From: Bacillus sp. OV322
GTDB taxonomy: Bacteria > Bacillota > Bacilli > Bacillales > DSM-1321
DNA length: 64,000 nucleotides
Direction of reading: 5' to 3'
NCBI RefSeq assembly: GCF_900112495.1
Contig: NZ_FOMA01000004.1
Coordinates: 186,001 to 250,000 of the forward strand
Under the pieces are notes generated by a model. The model did not search any database, was not told the origin of the DNA, and was given only the letters and a program-made list of their open reading frames with translations. Of this stretch, positions 1 to 8,036 are shown one piece after another; positions within the stretch are counted from its first letter, which is position 1; the number at the start of each line of letters is the position of its first letter. Made by a program: the position numbers and the translations under genes.

Positions 1-1182
1 TTTGATTTCACCCGTTACTGTTTTAATCACTTTTTGACAGTCATCCTCTGACACGTTATCTAATCCCTTTAGTGTTATTTTTTCATCTGAAAAGGAATCT
101 GGATAAACTTTAAGGAAAGAATCGGTTAATGTCCAAGTGTCACCGCCCCATGATATCCCCTGCTGTTCAATATCGCTGGCAATCGTTTCTTTTATTTGGA
201 CTGATTCTTCTTCGATAGAAATGAGACTGCCTCCTCCATAAGGAAGGGAATACATTTTCGGTACCCGCATATTTACATCTATATCCAAAATAGATGTCGA
301 ACCTATAGAAACTTCAGGCCGGCCGTTCTGAAACTTTCCAATATCAATCGTACTTCCACCGACATCGACGACGATACAGCGGTCCAATCCGCTCAAGATA
401 CTGGCTCCTCTGATACTGTTGGTGACCCCGGACCCAATTGTTAAAATGGGGTAATCAATCGCTTCCTGGATTTCCATAAGTGAGCCATCATTTTGAGTTA
501 ACCAACATGGACATTCTAATGCTAGTTTCTTAAATAATGTCGATAAATCAATCATTGCTTGGCGGATCACCTTGGATATTATTGCATTTAAAAGTGTGGC
601 ATTTTCTCTTTCTATGAATCCGGTACTTCCGATTTCATGAGACATTGTGATAGGTATCTCAGGAAAAGAAGCTTTAATGCGGTCGCGAATTTCCCGTTCT
701 TCACTTTCATATAACGGGGAATATGCTCCCACAAGACAGATTGACTCAATACCGTATTTTTTTATATCTTGGTATAACTGCTCGAATTCATTTGGATTTG
801 GCGTTAATTGCTCTTTTATTTTGCCTGTGTAATCATAAGAACTTTTAAAGTGATAAACCTTTGAAATATATTTCTTTAAGTTTTCGGGCCATTGTAAAGC
901 TGGTTCAATTAACGAAGGCTTTTTCGTGATACGGATAAGCGCCGTTTTAGAAAGATTGACAGGGTGATATAATGCGTTAAGCACATGAGTTGTACCTAAG
1001 AAAATACCTTTTATTTGGTCTGACGGGATGTTTGCTTCTTTTAACACTTCTTTCGCAGCCGACTCAATTCCAGAAATAATATCATTCGTTGTTAAGTGCT
1101 TCGACCAGGAAAGAAGTTTGCCATCATTCCTGACAATCACAGCATCTGTATTTGTTCCTCCCACATCAATTCCCAGTTTCAT
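1..1182 (-). CDS. Hydantoinase/oxoprolinase family protein (3' end beyond window)
   Basis: The gene begins at the ATG whose complement ends at 1182 and stays open to the left edge, so about 394 codons are visible of a family that usually has more than 500. The N-terminus reads MKLGIDVGGTNTDAVIVRND, the phosphate-binding loop of the ASKHA ATPase fold found in hydantoinase A and 5-oxoprolinase subunits, followed by a GTTHVLNALY segment typical of the family. Such proteins use ATP to open cyclic imide or lactam rings. It overlaps the end of the DUF917 gene by 17 bp, which indicates co-transcription and coupling. The substrate cannot be read from the sequence. The family call is firm; the reaction is inferred. 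Confidence 0.88.
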   Translation of the reverse strand, partial: MKLGIDVGGTNTDAVIVRNDGKLLSWSKHLTTNDIISGIESAAKEVLKEANIPSDQIKGIFLGTTHVLNALYHPVNLSKTALIRITKKPSLIEPALQWPENLKKYISKVYHFKSSYDYTGKIKEQLTPNPNEFEQLYQDIKKYGIESICLVGAYSPLYESEEREIRDRIKASFPEIPITMSHEIGSTGFIERENATLLNAIISKVIRQAMIDLSTLFKKLALECPCWLTQNDGSLMEIQEAIDYPILTIGSGVTNSIRGASILSGLDRCIVVDVGGSTIDIGKFQNGRPEVSIGSTSILDIDVNMRVPKMYSLPYGGGSLISIEEESVQIKETIASDIEQQGISWGGDTWTLTDSFLKVYPDSFSDEKITLKGLDNVSEDDCQKVIKTVTGEIK

Positions 1183-2272
1183 GATCTAATTCTCCTGGCA
1201 GAGGTTTATAGGATATGGTTAAATCAAAGTTTTCTGGACCCACGAGCTCAAGCATTTCTTTTGTTCGAAGAATGGATGGAGCTGGCAGCGCGAAAATAAT
1301 GACGGAATGACCCGCCTGGATCTCGGAAACATTGTATGGGAATAAATTTTCCTCATTCAAAACAAGGATGAGATCAGGCGTTGTACAAATATACTGATCC
1401 TCTTTTATAGAAATAAACTCATTCTTGAATTCTATTTCAATTCTTTTATTTGAAAAAACTGACCGCCCCTCTATTACGAGCCTTCCAATTAATGATCCTT
1501 TTTCAAACCATCGATTAACCTCAGAAACCACACCACTGATGATTTCTAGAGGTTTACCATAAATTGAGTTTTCGAAAACCCTGTACATCTCTTCAATTTT
1601 CCGGCTTATTTGTGTATCTTTTTTGATGGCAGTTCCTAACCGATGAATTAAATTTAATGATCCAGGGACCATAGATGTTTTCATTTTTCTTCCATTAGCA
1701 GCGTAACAAAGGAAATGGGCATACCCTCCATTTCTCACCATAAAATCTTTTGCCAATTCTGCTATGTTATCAATATCCTCCAAACCATCAATTATCGTGC
1801 TTTCATCATGTGTTTGCAGGACGAATGGTAATAAAGGAATATCCGAGAGATGAAAGGTTGTCATAGATATCTCCGGAAAAGCCCTTCCCATTCCATCTCC
1901 GTCTACAACAGGCAACTTTTTCATGACCGCAGTTACTAAAGGAGTCAGGGCATTCACTCCGCCAATTTCTACAGGGATAAGTGCATCTACTTTTGTTTGA
2001 CTGGTCGATTCATAAACATCAAGGACTCTGACTCCCTCTTGGCCGCTGGGGATGTTTTCATCATATAAAATGGTAGAACCCATAATGCCGACTCCTACAA
2101 TCCAATCGTCCTCAATATCAGTAATGGACTTTACGGTTATTGAGTCCTCATTCGTCATGATTGACATTAATAAACTCTGTATCGTCTTGGTATCACCGCC
2201 TCCGCCACAAGATAAGATTTTTGCTCCCATTGCCAATAGTGGTATATCCTGCTTTTTAATTTGCCATGACAT
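1166..2272 (-). CDS. DUF917 family protein, partner of the hydantoinase
   Basis: A 368-residue protein. The N-terminus (LLAMGAKILSCGGGGDTKT) is the glycine-rich signature of the DUF917 family, whose members are usually encoded next to hydantoinase/oxoprolinase genes. One Pfam domain of this family has been named after S-methyl-thiohydantoin desulfurase, but the substrate here is unknown. No signal peptide or membrane segment is visible, so it should be cytosolic. It is the first gene of the operon: a sigma-54 promoter lies just upstream and an AAAGGGG ribosome-binding site precedes the ATG. The likely role is breakdown of a cyclic nitrogen compound, switched on by the activator encoded next door; that role is inference from context. 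Confidence 0.85.
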   Translation of the reverse strand: MSWQIKKQDIPLLAMGAKILSCGGGGDTKTIQSLLMSIMTNEDSITVKSITDIEDDWIVGVGIMGSTILYDENIPSGQEGVRVLDVYESTSQTKVDALIPVEIGGVNALTPLVTAVMKKLPVVDGDGMGRAFPEISMTTFHLSDIPLLPFVLQTHDESTIIDGLEDIDNIAELAKDFMVRNGGYAHFLCYAANGRKMKTSMVPGSLNLIHRLGTAIKKDTQISRKIEEMYRVFENSIYGKPLEIISGVVSEVNRWFEKGSLIGRLVIEGRSVFSNKRIEIEFKNEFISIKEDQYICTTPDLILVLNEENLFPYNVSEIQAGHSVIIFALPAPSILRTKEMLELVGPENFDLTISYKPLPGELDHETGN

Positions 2273-2298
2273 AGATTGTTGCCCCTTTCTTTTTATAA

Positions 2299-2314
2299 TG
2301 CAAGAAGTGTGCCA
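2299..2314 (-). promoter_or_regulatory. Sigma-54 (-24/-12) promoter of the DUF917-hydantoinase operon
   Basis: On the minus strand the sequence reads TGGCACACTTCTTGCA, matching the sigma-54 consensus TGGCAC-N5-TTGCA, with the invariant GG and GC exactly 10 bases apart. Transcription should start near 2288, only about 15 bases before the ATG at 2272. The gene for a sigma-54 activator lies directly upstream, which supports a functional site. Confidence 0.9.
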
Positions 2315-2435
2315 AAAAAAAGAAATACCCTCAAGTCTGTGGTTGATGGATTATCAGGATTCGATTTACAAGAATTTTGAGAATTTTTAAATAATGATAA
2401 AGCCAAAAATGGCCGGTAAGCACTGGTAATCATAT

Positions 2436-2490
2436 CTTTTCTCATGCTTTCTCATTTTTCTTCATATTTTCTCAGTTTTTATCAGCTACT
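2436..2490. promoter_or_regulatory. Helically phased repeats, candidate activator-binding sites
   Basis: Between the activator stop codon and the sigma-54 promoter, the motif CTCAT or a close variant recurs every 10 bp at 2441, 2451, 2461 (TTCAT), 2471 (CTCAG) and 2481 (ATCAG). It lies about 130-180 bp upstream of the promoter, where upstream activating sequences for enhancer-binding proteins are usually found. The 10-bp phasing puts each copy on one DNA face. Binding is inferred. Confidence 0.45.
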
Positions 2491-2495
2491 GTTTA

Positions 2496-4235
2496 TTATT
2501 TAATATTGTATTTGCTAATTCTTCTATATAAGGTAGGCAAGCTGATATTCATGTGTTTCGCAACCTTCTTTTTACTGGGAGTATCCCGGCCATACTGATT
2601 CAATAATTCAATGATCAAATCTTTTTCTTCCACATGGGTATTCCTTTTACCTGAAACTGCATGGCTATCAACTTGTTTAATTTTTGTGCCATGAACATAT
2701 AAATCTCTTAAATATTTGGGCAGGCTTTCCACTGTTACCAGGTCACCAATCTCTAATTGGACAAAATGATGGACTACATTCTGAAGTTCTCTGATATTCC
2801 CTGGCCATTGATAACTAAGGAGGATTTCATATACATCATTAGAAAGTCTCTTCAGTGAGCGAAATAGCTCCCTGGAGAATTTTTTCAAAAAATGTTCAAC
2901 GAGGAGCGGAATATCCTCTCTTCTTTCTCTTAATGGCGGAATCGTTATGGGAATGACATTTAGCCGGTAGTATAGATCCTCTCTGAATTCGCCCTTTGCT
3001 ACAAGCTCTTCAAGATTACGATGTGTGGCAGTTATAATCCGGACATCAACGGGAGTGCTTTTCGTATCTCCAACCCGCTCAATTTTCCGCTCCTGGACAA
3101 CCCTCAGCAGTTTTGCCTGTAAATGGAGGGACAGGTCTCCAATTTCATCAAGAAAGATTGTCCCGCCATTGGCCATTTCAAATCTGCCTGGTTTGTCTCC
3201 ACCTGAACCAGTAAAAGCTCCTTTAACATGTCCAAAAAGCTCGCTTTCCAACAAAGATTCAGGAATGGCAGCACAATTCAATGCAATGAAAGAACCATCT
3301 GTTCGATTGCTTTCCTGATGGATCGCTTGTGCGAAAACTTCCTTTCCAGTCCCGCTCTCGCCTCTTAGTAAAATGGAAGTATCGCTGGGTGCCACACGTC
3401 TAGCCATGTCAACAACCGCTTGAATGGAGTCGCTCGTTCCTTTCACATCTTTAAACGTGTAGAGGACTCTTTGTTCAGTCATTTTCTTTTTTGAATCCTG
3501 GATGGAGGCCAGCTTGATAAGAAATAAAACGATTTCTCCATTTGCTATAAGAGGTTTAACTTTCACTATATATTCTGCTTGTTTGCTTTTTAAAGAAGGA
3601 ATAGATATTTTAAAATCCTGTTGGTTTTTGACATTCTTTATTTTCAGCCAATCTGAAGCAGACATTATTTCGTTGATGTTTTCGCCCAGTAAAACCGTCT
3701 TGCTTTTGTTAAACTCCTTGCTGACATTATTGCTCAAGCTATGAATCGTTCCATCAAGCCCAACGATTAAAATGGGTTCTTGAATAAAAGAAAACAGTCC
3801 CATCATTTCTTCCAAAACCAAGGCATTTTCCTTTTTCAAATCATCATTTTCAATTTTATTGCTGATCCATTCACAGCAAAAGTCAAGCTGGGTTTCAATA
3901 TTTTCGAAGTTCTTATTCATCCTGCCTGCCTGTCCATCCAGGGGAGTAACCAGCAAAACCCCTATTACTTTTTTGTTCTTGGTTATGGGCTTAATAATGG
4001 CGGTTTCAGCCACGCATTCATTTTTCACAGAACATAATTCACACGAACTTTGCTCTGCTTTATTTCGAATGAATACATCTATACCGTTTTTCTTGATTTT
4101 ACTAATGATCGGACACTTTAGCGGCAGTGACTTTTGGTCATCATCCTGCAACACTACTTCAACCCTAACAGGAAAGGATTGAAACAACTTGGTGATAGTC
4201 GAACTTATTTCTTGATTATTTATTTCAGCAAACAT
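2496..4235 (-). CDS. Sigma-54-dependent enhancer-binding transcriptional activator
   Basis: A 579-residue activator. The N-terminal ~130 residues form a GAF-like sensor region with the cysteine cluster CELCSVKNEC plus an upstream cysteine (LKCP). A PAS-like segment follows (about residues 145-250, FIQEPILIVGLDGTIHSL). The AAA+ domain has Walker A GESGTGKE near residue 292, the sigma-54 contact loop as GAFTGS near residue 340 (usual form GAFTGA), Walker B GGTIFLDEIGD and the RE(L/R) arginine-finger region. The C-terminus is a Fis-type helix-turn-helix (KKKVAKHMNISLPTLYRR). A TTAGGTGG ribosome-binding site supports the start. It lies upstream of, and in the same direction as, the sigma-54-dependent operon, so it is the obvious candidate activator. 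The inducer is unknown. Confidence 0.93.
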   Translation of the reverse strand: MFAEINNQEISSTITKLFQSFPVRVEVVLQDDDQKSLPLKCPIISKIKKNGIDVFIRNKAEQSSCELCSVKNECVAETAIIKPITKNKKVIGVLLVTPLDGQAGRMNKNFENIETQLDFCCEWISNKIENDDLKKENALVLEEMMGLFSFIQEPILIVGLDGTIHSLSNNVSKEFNKSKTVLLGENINEIMSASDWLKIKNVKNQQDFKISIPSLKSKQAEYIVKVKPLIANGEIVLFLIKLASIQDSKKKMTEQRVLYTFKDVKGTSDSIQAVVDMARRVAPSDTSILLRGESGTGKEVFAQAIHQESNRTDGSFIALNCAAIPESLLESELFGHVKGAFTGSGGDKPGRFEMANGGTIFLDEIGDLSLHLQAKLLRVVQERKIERVGDTKSTPVDVRIITATHRNLEELVAKGEFREDLYYRLNVIPITIPPLRERREDIPLLVEHFLKKFSRELFRSLKRLSNDVYEILLSYQWPGNIRELQNVVHHFVQLEIGDLVTVESLPKYLRDLYVHGTKIKQVDSHAVSGKRNTHVEEKDLIIELLNQYGRDTPSKKKVAKHMNISLPTLYRRISKYNIK

Positions 4236-4569
4236 AGCGCCGCCACCTAATTTTAAAAATTTATTGTTTATTATATCAGACTTTTTTAGCAGGCTATATT
4301 ATTACTGAATAATCCTCCACTTCTTCCGATGCATATAAAAAGCAGCCTGCTAGAAATAGGGATTAGTGGCACCGCCCATGTTCTATTAAGACATAGGCCG
4401 GCCAATATGTTTTGATTAATCAAGTCCTGGCTAATCTTTGGGCAGCAATAAAAAAGACAAACCAATAAACTGCTATTTGGTCTGTCTTATAATTATTATA
4501 ATTATTATTTTATTGTTTCTCTCCCAAAGGAGAACCGTTTAAGAATGTTCCGGATCTTTTTCTATATGT
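4236..4569. other. Intergenic region between pheA and the activator gene
   Basis: 334 bases without a coding signal. It contains the activator ribosome-binding site at its left end and the pheA terminator hairpin near 4455-4487. The rest is AT-rich and shows no recognisable element. Confidence 0.5.
4448..4490 (-). terminator. Rho-independent terminator downstream of pheA
   Basis: Inverted arms AGACAAACCAA (4455-4465) and TTGGTCTGTCT (4477-4487) pair with one mismatch. On the minus strand the stem is followed by a T-rich run, as expected for a terminator ending pheA transcription. Confidence 0.7.
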
Positions 4570-5460
4570 TTATTTAGTTTTCACATTCTCCAGCTCAGCC
4601 TGCGCTTCCGCTTTAAAGCTCGGATAGCTGCCAAGCAGTTCAACATGGCACCCAAGGGCTGACAATTCTGACATCGCGCCGGGAATAAGGACATCATCCA
4701 TTTTCTCTTCAATATCGATGATAAAGAAGTAATTGCCCAATCCTGTTTTCATCGGGCGTGATTCGATTTTAGACAGGTTCAGCTTCCTCCAGGCAAAAGC
4801 AGACAAAACCTGATGCAGCGCTCCGGAGTGGTCCTCAGGCATTGTGATGATTAAAGTCGTTTTATTGCCAGTAAAGGCTGCCAAACGGCCTTTATAATCA
4901 ATATCCTTTTTTGAAACCACGACAAACTTTGTATGGTTATGCTTATAATCGTGAATGTTTTTTCCCGCAATCGCCAGGCCATATTCTTGTGCAGCCATTT
5001 CATTGGCAATCGCCGCTATTTTCATTTCGGGATTTTCTTTGACCATCTGTGCCGCCTGTGCAGTTGAAGTTGTGGCAGCCTGCTGGACACCTTTTAATTC
5101 TTGATGAAGAAACTTATGGCACTGGGCGAGAGCATGAGGATGAGAGTAAACCGCATCTGGAACAAATCCCTCATAATTATGATTGGGGTGCACCATATAG
5201 TGCTGTTCAATCGGGATAATCATCTCGCCCTTCACCGGCAAGTTCACCTCATGCACTAAGTAATCAATGGTAATGTTAACTGAGCCCTCGAGGGCATTTT
5301 CAATCGGAACTACCGCTAAATCGGCTGTTCCGTCCTGCACAGCATCCAGGCAATCCGGGATCGTGCTCATCGGCATTTTTGTATCTTCAGGAAATAAGCT
5401 TGATACGGCAATATCCGTGAACGTAGCTTTAGGTCCCAGAAAAGCAATCTTGTACAACAT
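4570..5460 (-). CDS. pheA: Prephenate dehydratase
   Basis: A 296-residue enzyme converting prephenate to phenylpyruvate, the committed step of phenylalanine synthesis. The N-terminus has FLGPKATFTDIAV. The catalytic-domain motif VVPIENALEGSVN and the TKFVVVS segment with the conserved Thr are present. The C-terminal ACT domain (about residues 200-285) contains LSKIESRPMKTGLGNYFFIID, the ESRP motif that binds phenylalanine for feedback control. Length and domains match the monofunctional Bacillus enzyme. In B. subtilis pheA follows pheB directly; here about 2 kb of other genes separates them, so pheA probably has its own promoter in the 5461-5560 gap. Confidence 0.97.
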   Translation of the reverse strand: MLYKIAFLGPKATFTDIAVSSLFPEDTKMPMSTIPDCLDAVQDGTADLAVVPIENALEGSVNITIDYLVHEVNLPVKGEMIIPIEQHYMVHPNHNYEGFVPDAVYSHPHALAQCHKFLHQELKGVQQAATTSTAQAAQMVKENPEMKIAAIANEMAAQEYGLAIAGKNIHDYKHNHTKFVVVSKKDIDYKGRLAAFTGNKTTLIITMPEDHSGALHQVLSAFAWRKLNLSKIESRPMKTGLGNYFFIIDIEEKMDDVLIPGAMSELSALGCHVELLGSYPSFKAEAQAELENVKTK

Positions 5461-5639
5461 GGCTGACTCCTCACTTCACGGAAAAATTTACTGTTTATAC
5501 TATGCTATTTTCTTGCTGAATTCAAGAGTTTTAAAGATGAAATCCAGTTAATCATGTAAAAGAGGCCCTCTATCCCAAAATATTGGATACAAATGGGGGC
5601 ACCGCTGTATTAAATAACTCTATTGATATCGGATTAATA

Positions 5640-5653
5640 AGAACACTTGTTCT
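5640..5653. promoter_or_regulatory. LexA-like dyad upstream of the cupin gene
   Basis: AGAACACTTGTTCT is a perfect 6+6 dyad of the GAAC-N4-GTTC type, the core of the Bacillus LexA (DinR) box. It lies about 90 bases upstream of the cupin start. The central bases do not match the full consensus, so this is only a candidate. Confidence 0.25.
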
Positions 5654-5744
5654 ACAATATATTTCTCATTGCCATTCTAATAACGTAAAGCTGCCTGTTC
5701 TCAACCAAAAATGGTGGGAAAGTAGTCGGTGTTGGGGGGATTAT

Positions 5745-6095
5745 ATGAAAATATATCAATTTAACAAAGAGGTAGGGAAGAAAATCACAAAATTCGACTC
5801 GAATTTTGTATTGTCACGTATTACGCATATAGAGAAAGCAGCACATATAGGTTGTATGCACTTAGATGCGAATGGGTTAATTGGTTATCATCAAGCTGAT
5901 GTTCCTCAGCTTCTTTTAATTGTAAGCGGTGAAGGCTGGGTTAGAGGTGAAACCGATGAATACCTCAAAGTTCACAGTGGCGAAGCAGTATTCTGGGATA
6001 AAGACGAATGGCACGAAACCAAAACAGATACAGGTTTAACTGCAATCGTTATAGAAAGCCAAGAGCTAATCACTTCATCATTGATACCTTTATAG
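5745..6095 (+). CDS. Small cupin-domain protein
   Basis: The protein starts at the ATG at 5745 (MKIYQFNKEVGKKITKF), chosen because GGGGGGA lies just before it; the frame is open further upstream but that part does not look coding. The 116-residue product is a single cupin barrel: the first motif is YHQADVPQLLLIVSGEGWVRG, and the second is HSGEAVFWDKDEWHET with a terminal metal-ligand-like histidine. The function of such stand-alone cupins (isomerase, sugar-binding or regulator) cannot be told from sequence. It is one of the two genes that break the pheB-pheA pair and is oriented opposite to both. Confidence 0.75.
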   Translation: MKIYQFNKEVGKKITKFDSNFVLSRITHIEKAAHIGCMHLDANGLIGYHQADVPQLLLIVSGEGWVRGETDEYLKVHSGEAVFWDKDEWHETKTDTGLTAIVIESQELITSSLIPL

Positions 6096-6126
6096 AGATT
6101 ATAGGTGTTAAACAAATATGGGTATT

Positions 6127-6366
6127 AATTAAAGGCTCTTTTTTTAAAGATTGTTGTTTTTTAATTGTTCTGTGAAGCAATCCTGTTGTTAAACCGGGTT
6201 GATTGGAGTGTAAGGTGCGAGACTCCTGTGGGATTAGCGGGAAGGTGAGACCCCGCAAGCATTGCTTGTGAGGCTCACCGCCCGCCCCACGGAAAGCGAG
6301 CATCCTGGAGCGAAAATCAACCCCTTGTTCAATAGCAACAAATTTTTACGAAAACAGCCTAATTAA
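6127..6366. mobile_element. MITE-like repeat with inverted ends and AATTAA target duplication
   Basis: The element runs from 6133 (AGGCTCTTTTTTTAAA) to 6360 (TTTTACGAAAACAGCCT); its ends are imperfect inverted repeats sharing AGGCT-TTTT. It is flanked on both sides by AATTAA (6127-6132 and 6361-6366), a likely 6-bp target-site duplication. The core (6196-6324) is strongly palindromic and GC-rich. Related copies lie near 61432-61660 and 63580-63805. It encodes no transposase, so any movement would need one in trans. Confidence 0.65.
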
Positions 6367-6514
6367 AAGAGGGAACTCCAACAATTATGTAGTCCCATTT
6401 CCTTAATATTAAAAATTAACAGTATCCATTAACATAGCTTACTTTTAAATGGACCAATTTATAAAAACCTCAGGATATCACTGAAGTTCTTCGAGTTCTT
6501 CTACTTCTTCCATC
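6361..6514. other. Non-coding stretch downstream of the MITE-like element
   Basis: The interval between the cupin stop and the kinase-like stop is filled by the repeat (6133-6360) and then about 150 AT-rich bases in which I see no further gene or clear hairpin. Confidence 0.4.
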
Positions 6515-7264
6515 TTACACCTTCAGGAAGGTATTTATGATCTTCAGAAGTCGTTCTGAATTCTCAGTTGAAACATGCTCAGATAATCTTGCCCCAGCAA
6601 TGATTGGTGCCCATTGAAAAATCTCAGAGCATAGCAATCCACTCTTTTTACAATACAGCCGCAAATACATGTCAGCTAATTCTGATGAAAAATGTGAATA
6701 TAAAAGAAAAGTCCGATATACATCAGCCCGTATATCTCCTGAACTCGAATCAACCCAATCTATGACTGCAACCCGATAATCTGTTTTAATCAAATTAAAT
6801 AGATGAAAGTCACCATGACATAGCCTATTAGTATAAGTAATTGATTTCAATTCTTTGAGCAAATATGATTTTTGCCTTTCATTTAAGATAGGAGCTTCTT
6901 CAATTTGACGGTGTAATTTATCATTCATTAATTCAATTGCATCAGGAATTATGCTATGAATTTCAATTTGCGTATCGACAGAAATATCCAAATAATATTC
7001 TGCTTGTTCTTTATCTTTGAAAAGTAAATCCCCTAATGTTTCTCCTTTGGTATATTCCATTATAATTGCTTGCTTCCCGTTTACCTTGGTTACTTCAAAT
7101 ATTTCAGGTACAGGAAGTCCGCAGGAATATGCATATTTTTGCTTGTTTGCTTCTTTTATAGCTTCTGTATCTGGCAAAAAATCATTAAAAATTTTCACTA
7201 TTTTGTTGTCGGTAAGATAAATTTCCGCAGTATTTCCACTTGCTATTGGGTTGCCTAAATTCAT
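6515..7264 (-). CDS. Aminoglycoside phosphotransferase (APH)-family kinase-like protein
   Basis: A 249-residue protein with the APH/choline-kinase fold. The N-lobe contains IASGNTAEIYLTDNKIVKIF (nucleotide loop and catalytic lysine). The hinge is AIIMEYTKGETLGDLL, the catalytic loop LCHGDFHLFNLI (HGDxxxxN) and the metal site VAVIDWVDSSSGD. A GGAGGAG site precedes the ATG. All catalytic residues are present, so it is probably active, but the substrate could be an antibiotic, a sugar or another small molecule; resistance should not be assumed. It lies in the block inserted between pheB and pheA and has no obvious functional link to them. Confidence 0.85.
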   Translation of the reverse strand: MNLGNPIASGNTAEIYLTDNKIVKIFNDFLPDTEAIKEANKQKYAYSCGLPVPEIFEVTKVNGKQAIIMEYTKGETLGDLLFKDKEQAEYYLDISVDTQIEIHSIIPDAIELMNDKLHRQIEEAPILNERQKSYLLKELKSITYTNRLCHGDFHLFNLIKTDYRVAVIDWVDSSSGDIRADVYRTFLLYSHFSSELADMYLRLYCKKSGLLCSEIFQWAPIIAGARLSEHVSTENSERLLKIINTFLKV

Positions 7265-7496
7265 CTTGTACTCCTCCGCACTTTAATTTACCTGCTCTAT
7301 TAATTGAAAAAAAACATGTTTATACCATTAAGACCAGATAACTTAAATGTATCATGTTTTACAAATTATGTATGTGAATATTCCTTCTAGTCATTAATAA
7401 ATGCTTAGTTCTCTTTGGATTTTCTGAAATTCTAAACCAATTAAAATGTTATTTCAGCTATTACAGAATGTAAACTTTTAAAAATCTATATAAAAG
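7265..7496. other. Upstream region of the kinase-like gene
   Basis: About 230 AT-rich bases between the kinase-like start and the pheB terminator. Apart from the kinase ribosome-binding site I see no clear element. Confidence 0.4.
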
Positions 7497-7525
7497 CCCC
7501 GCAGACCATAAAGATCTGCGGGCCG
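7492..7525 (-). terminator. Terminator of the obgE-pheB unit
   Basis: CCCGCAGA (7498-7505) and TCTGCGGG (7515-7522) form a perfect 8-bp stem. On the minus strand it is followed by GCTTTTATA. It lies immediately after the pheB stop, so the operon ends here and does not read into pheA. Confidence 0.85.
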
Positions 7526-7528
7526 TTT

Positions 7529-7987
7529 TCATGCACCAGTCCCCAATATATCCACTTTTTCAACAAAGTCCAGCTTGCGGAGCTTTGACAGGAGCTCCTC
7601 AATTTCAATCCTGATGCCGTTTGTATTAAGGGAAAGTGTAACATTTGCCCGCCCTTGCAGAGGAATGGTCTGGTGAATGGTCATAATATTGCAGCCTGAC
7701 TGTGCCACTGCGCCGAGCAGCTGGGAAAGCGTGCCTGAACGGTCTTCCAGGTAAAAGAAAAGCGTAATCAGCTTTTCCTTGACAACTGTGTGGAAGGGAA
7801 ATACAGTATCGCGGTATTTGTAATACGCGCTTCTGCTCAAGTCCACCCGCTGTACAGCTTCCCAGACGGATTCTGCCTTGCCGCGTTCAATCATTTCTTT
7901 GGCATCCAGTGTTTTTTTCATTGCTTCCGGAAGTACATCCTCACGAACCAGGAAAAATTTCTTATCCGTACCTTTCAATCCGCGCAC
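7529..7987 (-). CDS. pheB: ACT-domain protein PheB
   Basis: A protein of about 152 residues resembling B. subtilis PheB, annotated as an ACT-domain protein of the aromatic amino acid region. The N-terminal half is helical ([39 protein letters not shown]). The C-terminal ACT domain (about residues 72-147) has the pattern [20 protein letters not shown], followed by [20 protein letters not shown]. The listed start is a GTG; an internal TTG a few codons later is possible because the ribosome-binding site is weak. It follows obgE by about 50 bp as in B. subtilis. The molecular role is not established. Confidence 0.9.
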   Translation of the reverse strand: MRGLKGTDKKFFLVREDVLPEAMKKTLDAKEMIERGKAESVWEAVQRVDLSRSAYYKYRDTVFPFHTVVKEKLITLFFYLEDRSGTLSQLLGAVAQSGCNIMTIHQTIPLQGRANVTLSLNTNGIRIEIEELLSKLRKLDFVEKVDILGTGA

Positions 7988-8036
7988 CCCGCTTATCCTG
8001 CATCATATCCGGTAAAAGCCCCGGACACAAAAATCA

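Noticed and set aside
3025-3318. Plus-strand ORF opposite the sigma-54 activator
   Set aside because: It lies antisense to the conserved AAA+ core and has no family features.
5583-5744. N-terminal extension of the cupin ORF
   Set aside because: No ribosome-binding site at the first ATG and no cupin similarity; a strong site precedes the ATG at 5745.
6070-6303. 77-residue minus-strand ORF
   Set aside because: It is inside the MITE-like palindromic repeat and overlaps the cupin 3' end.
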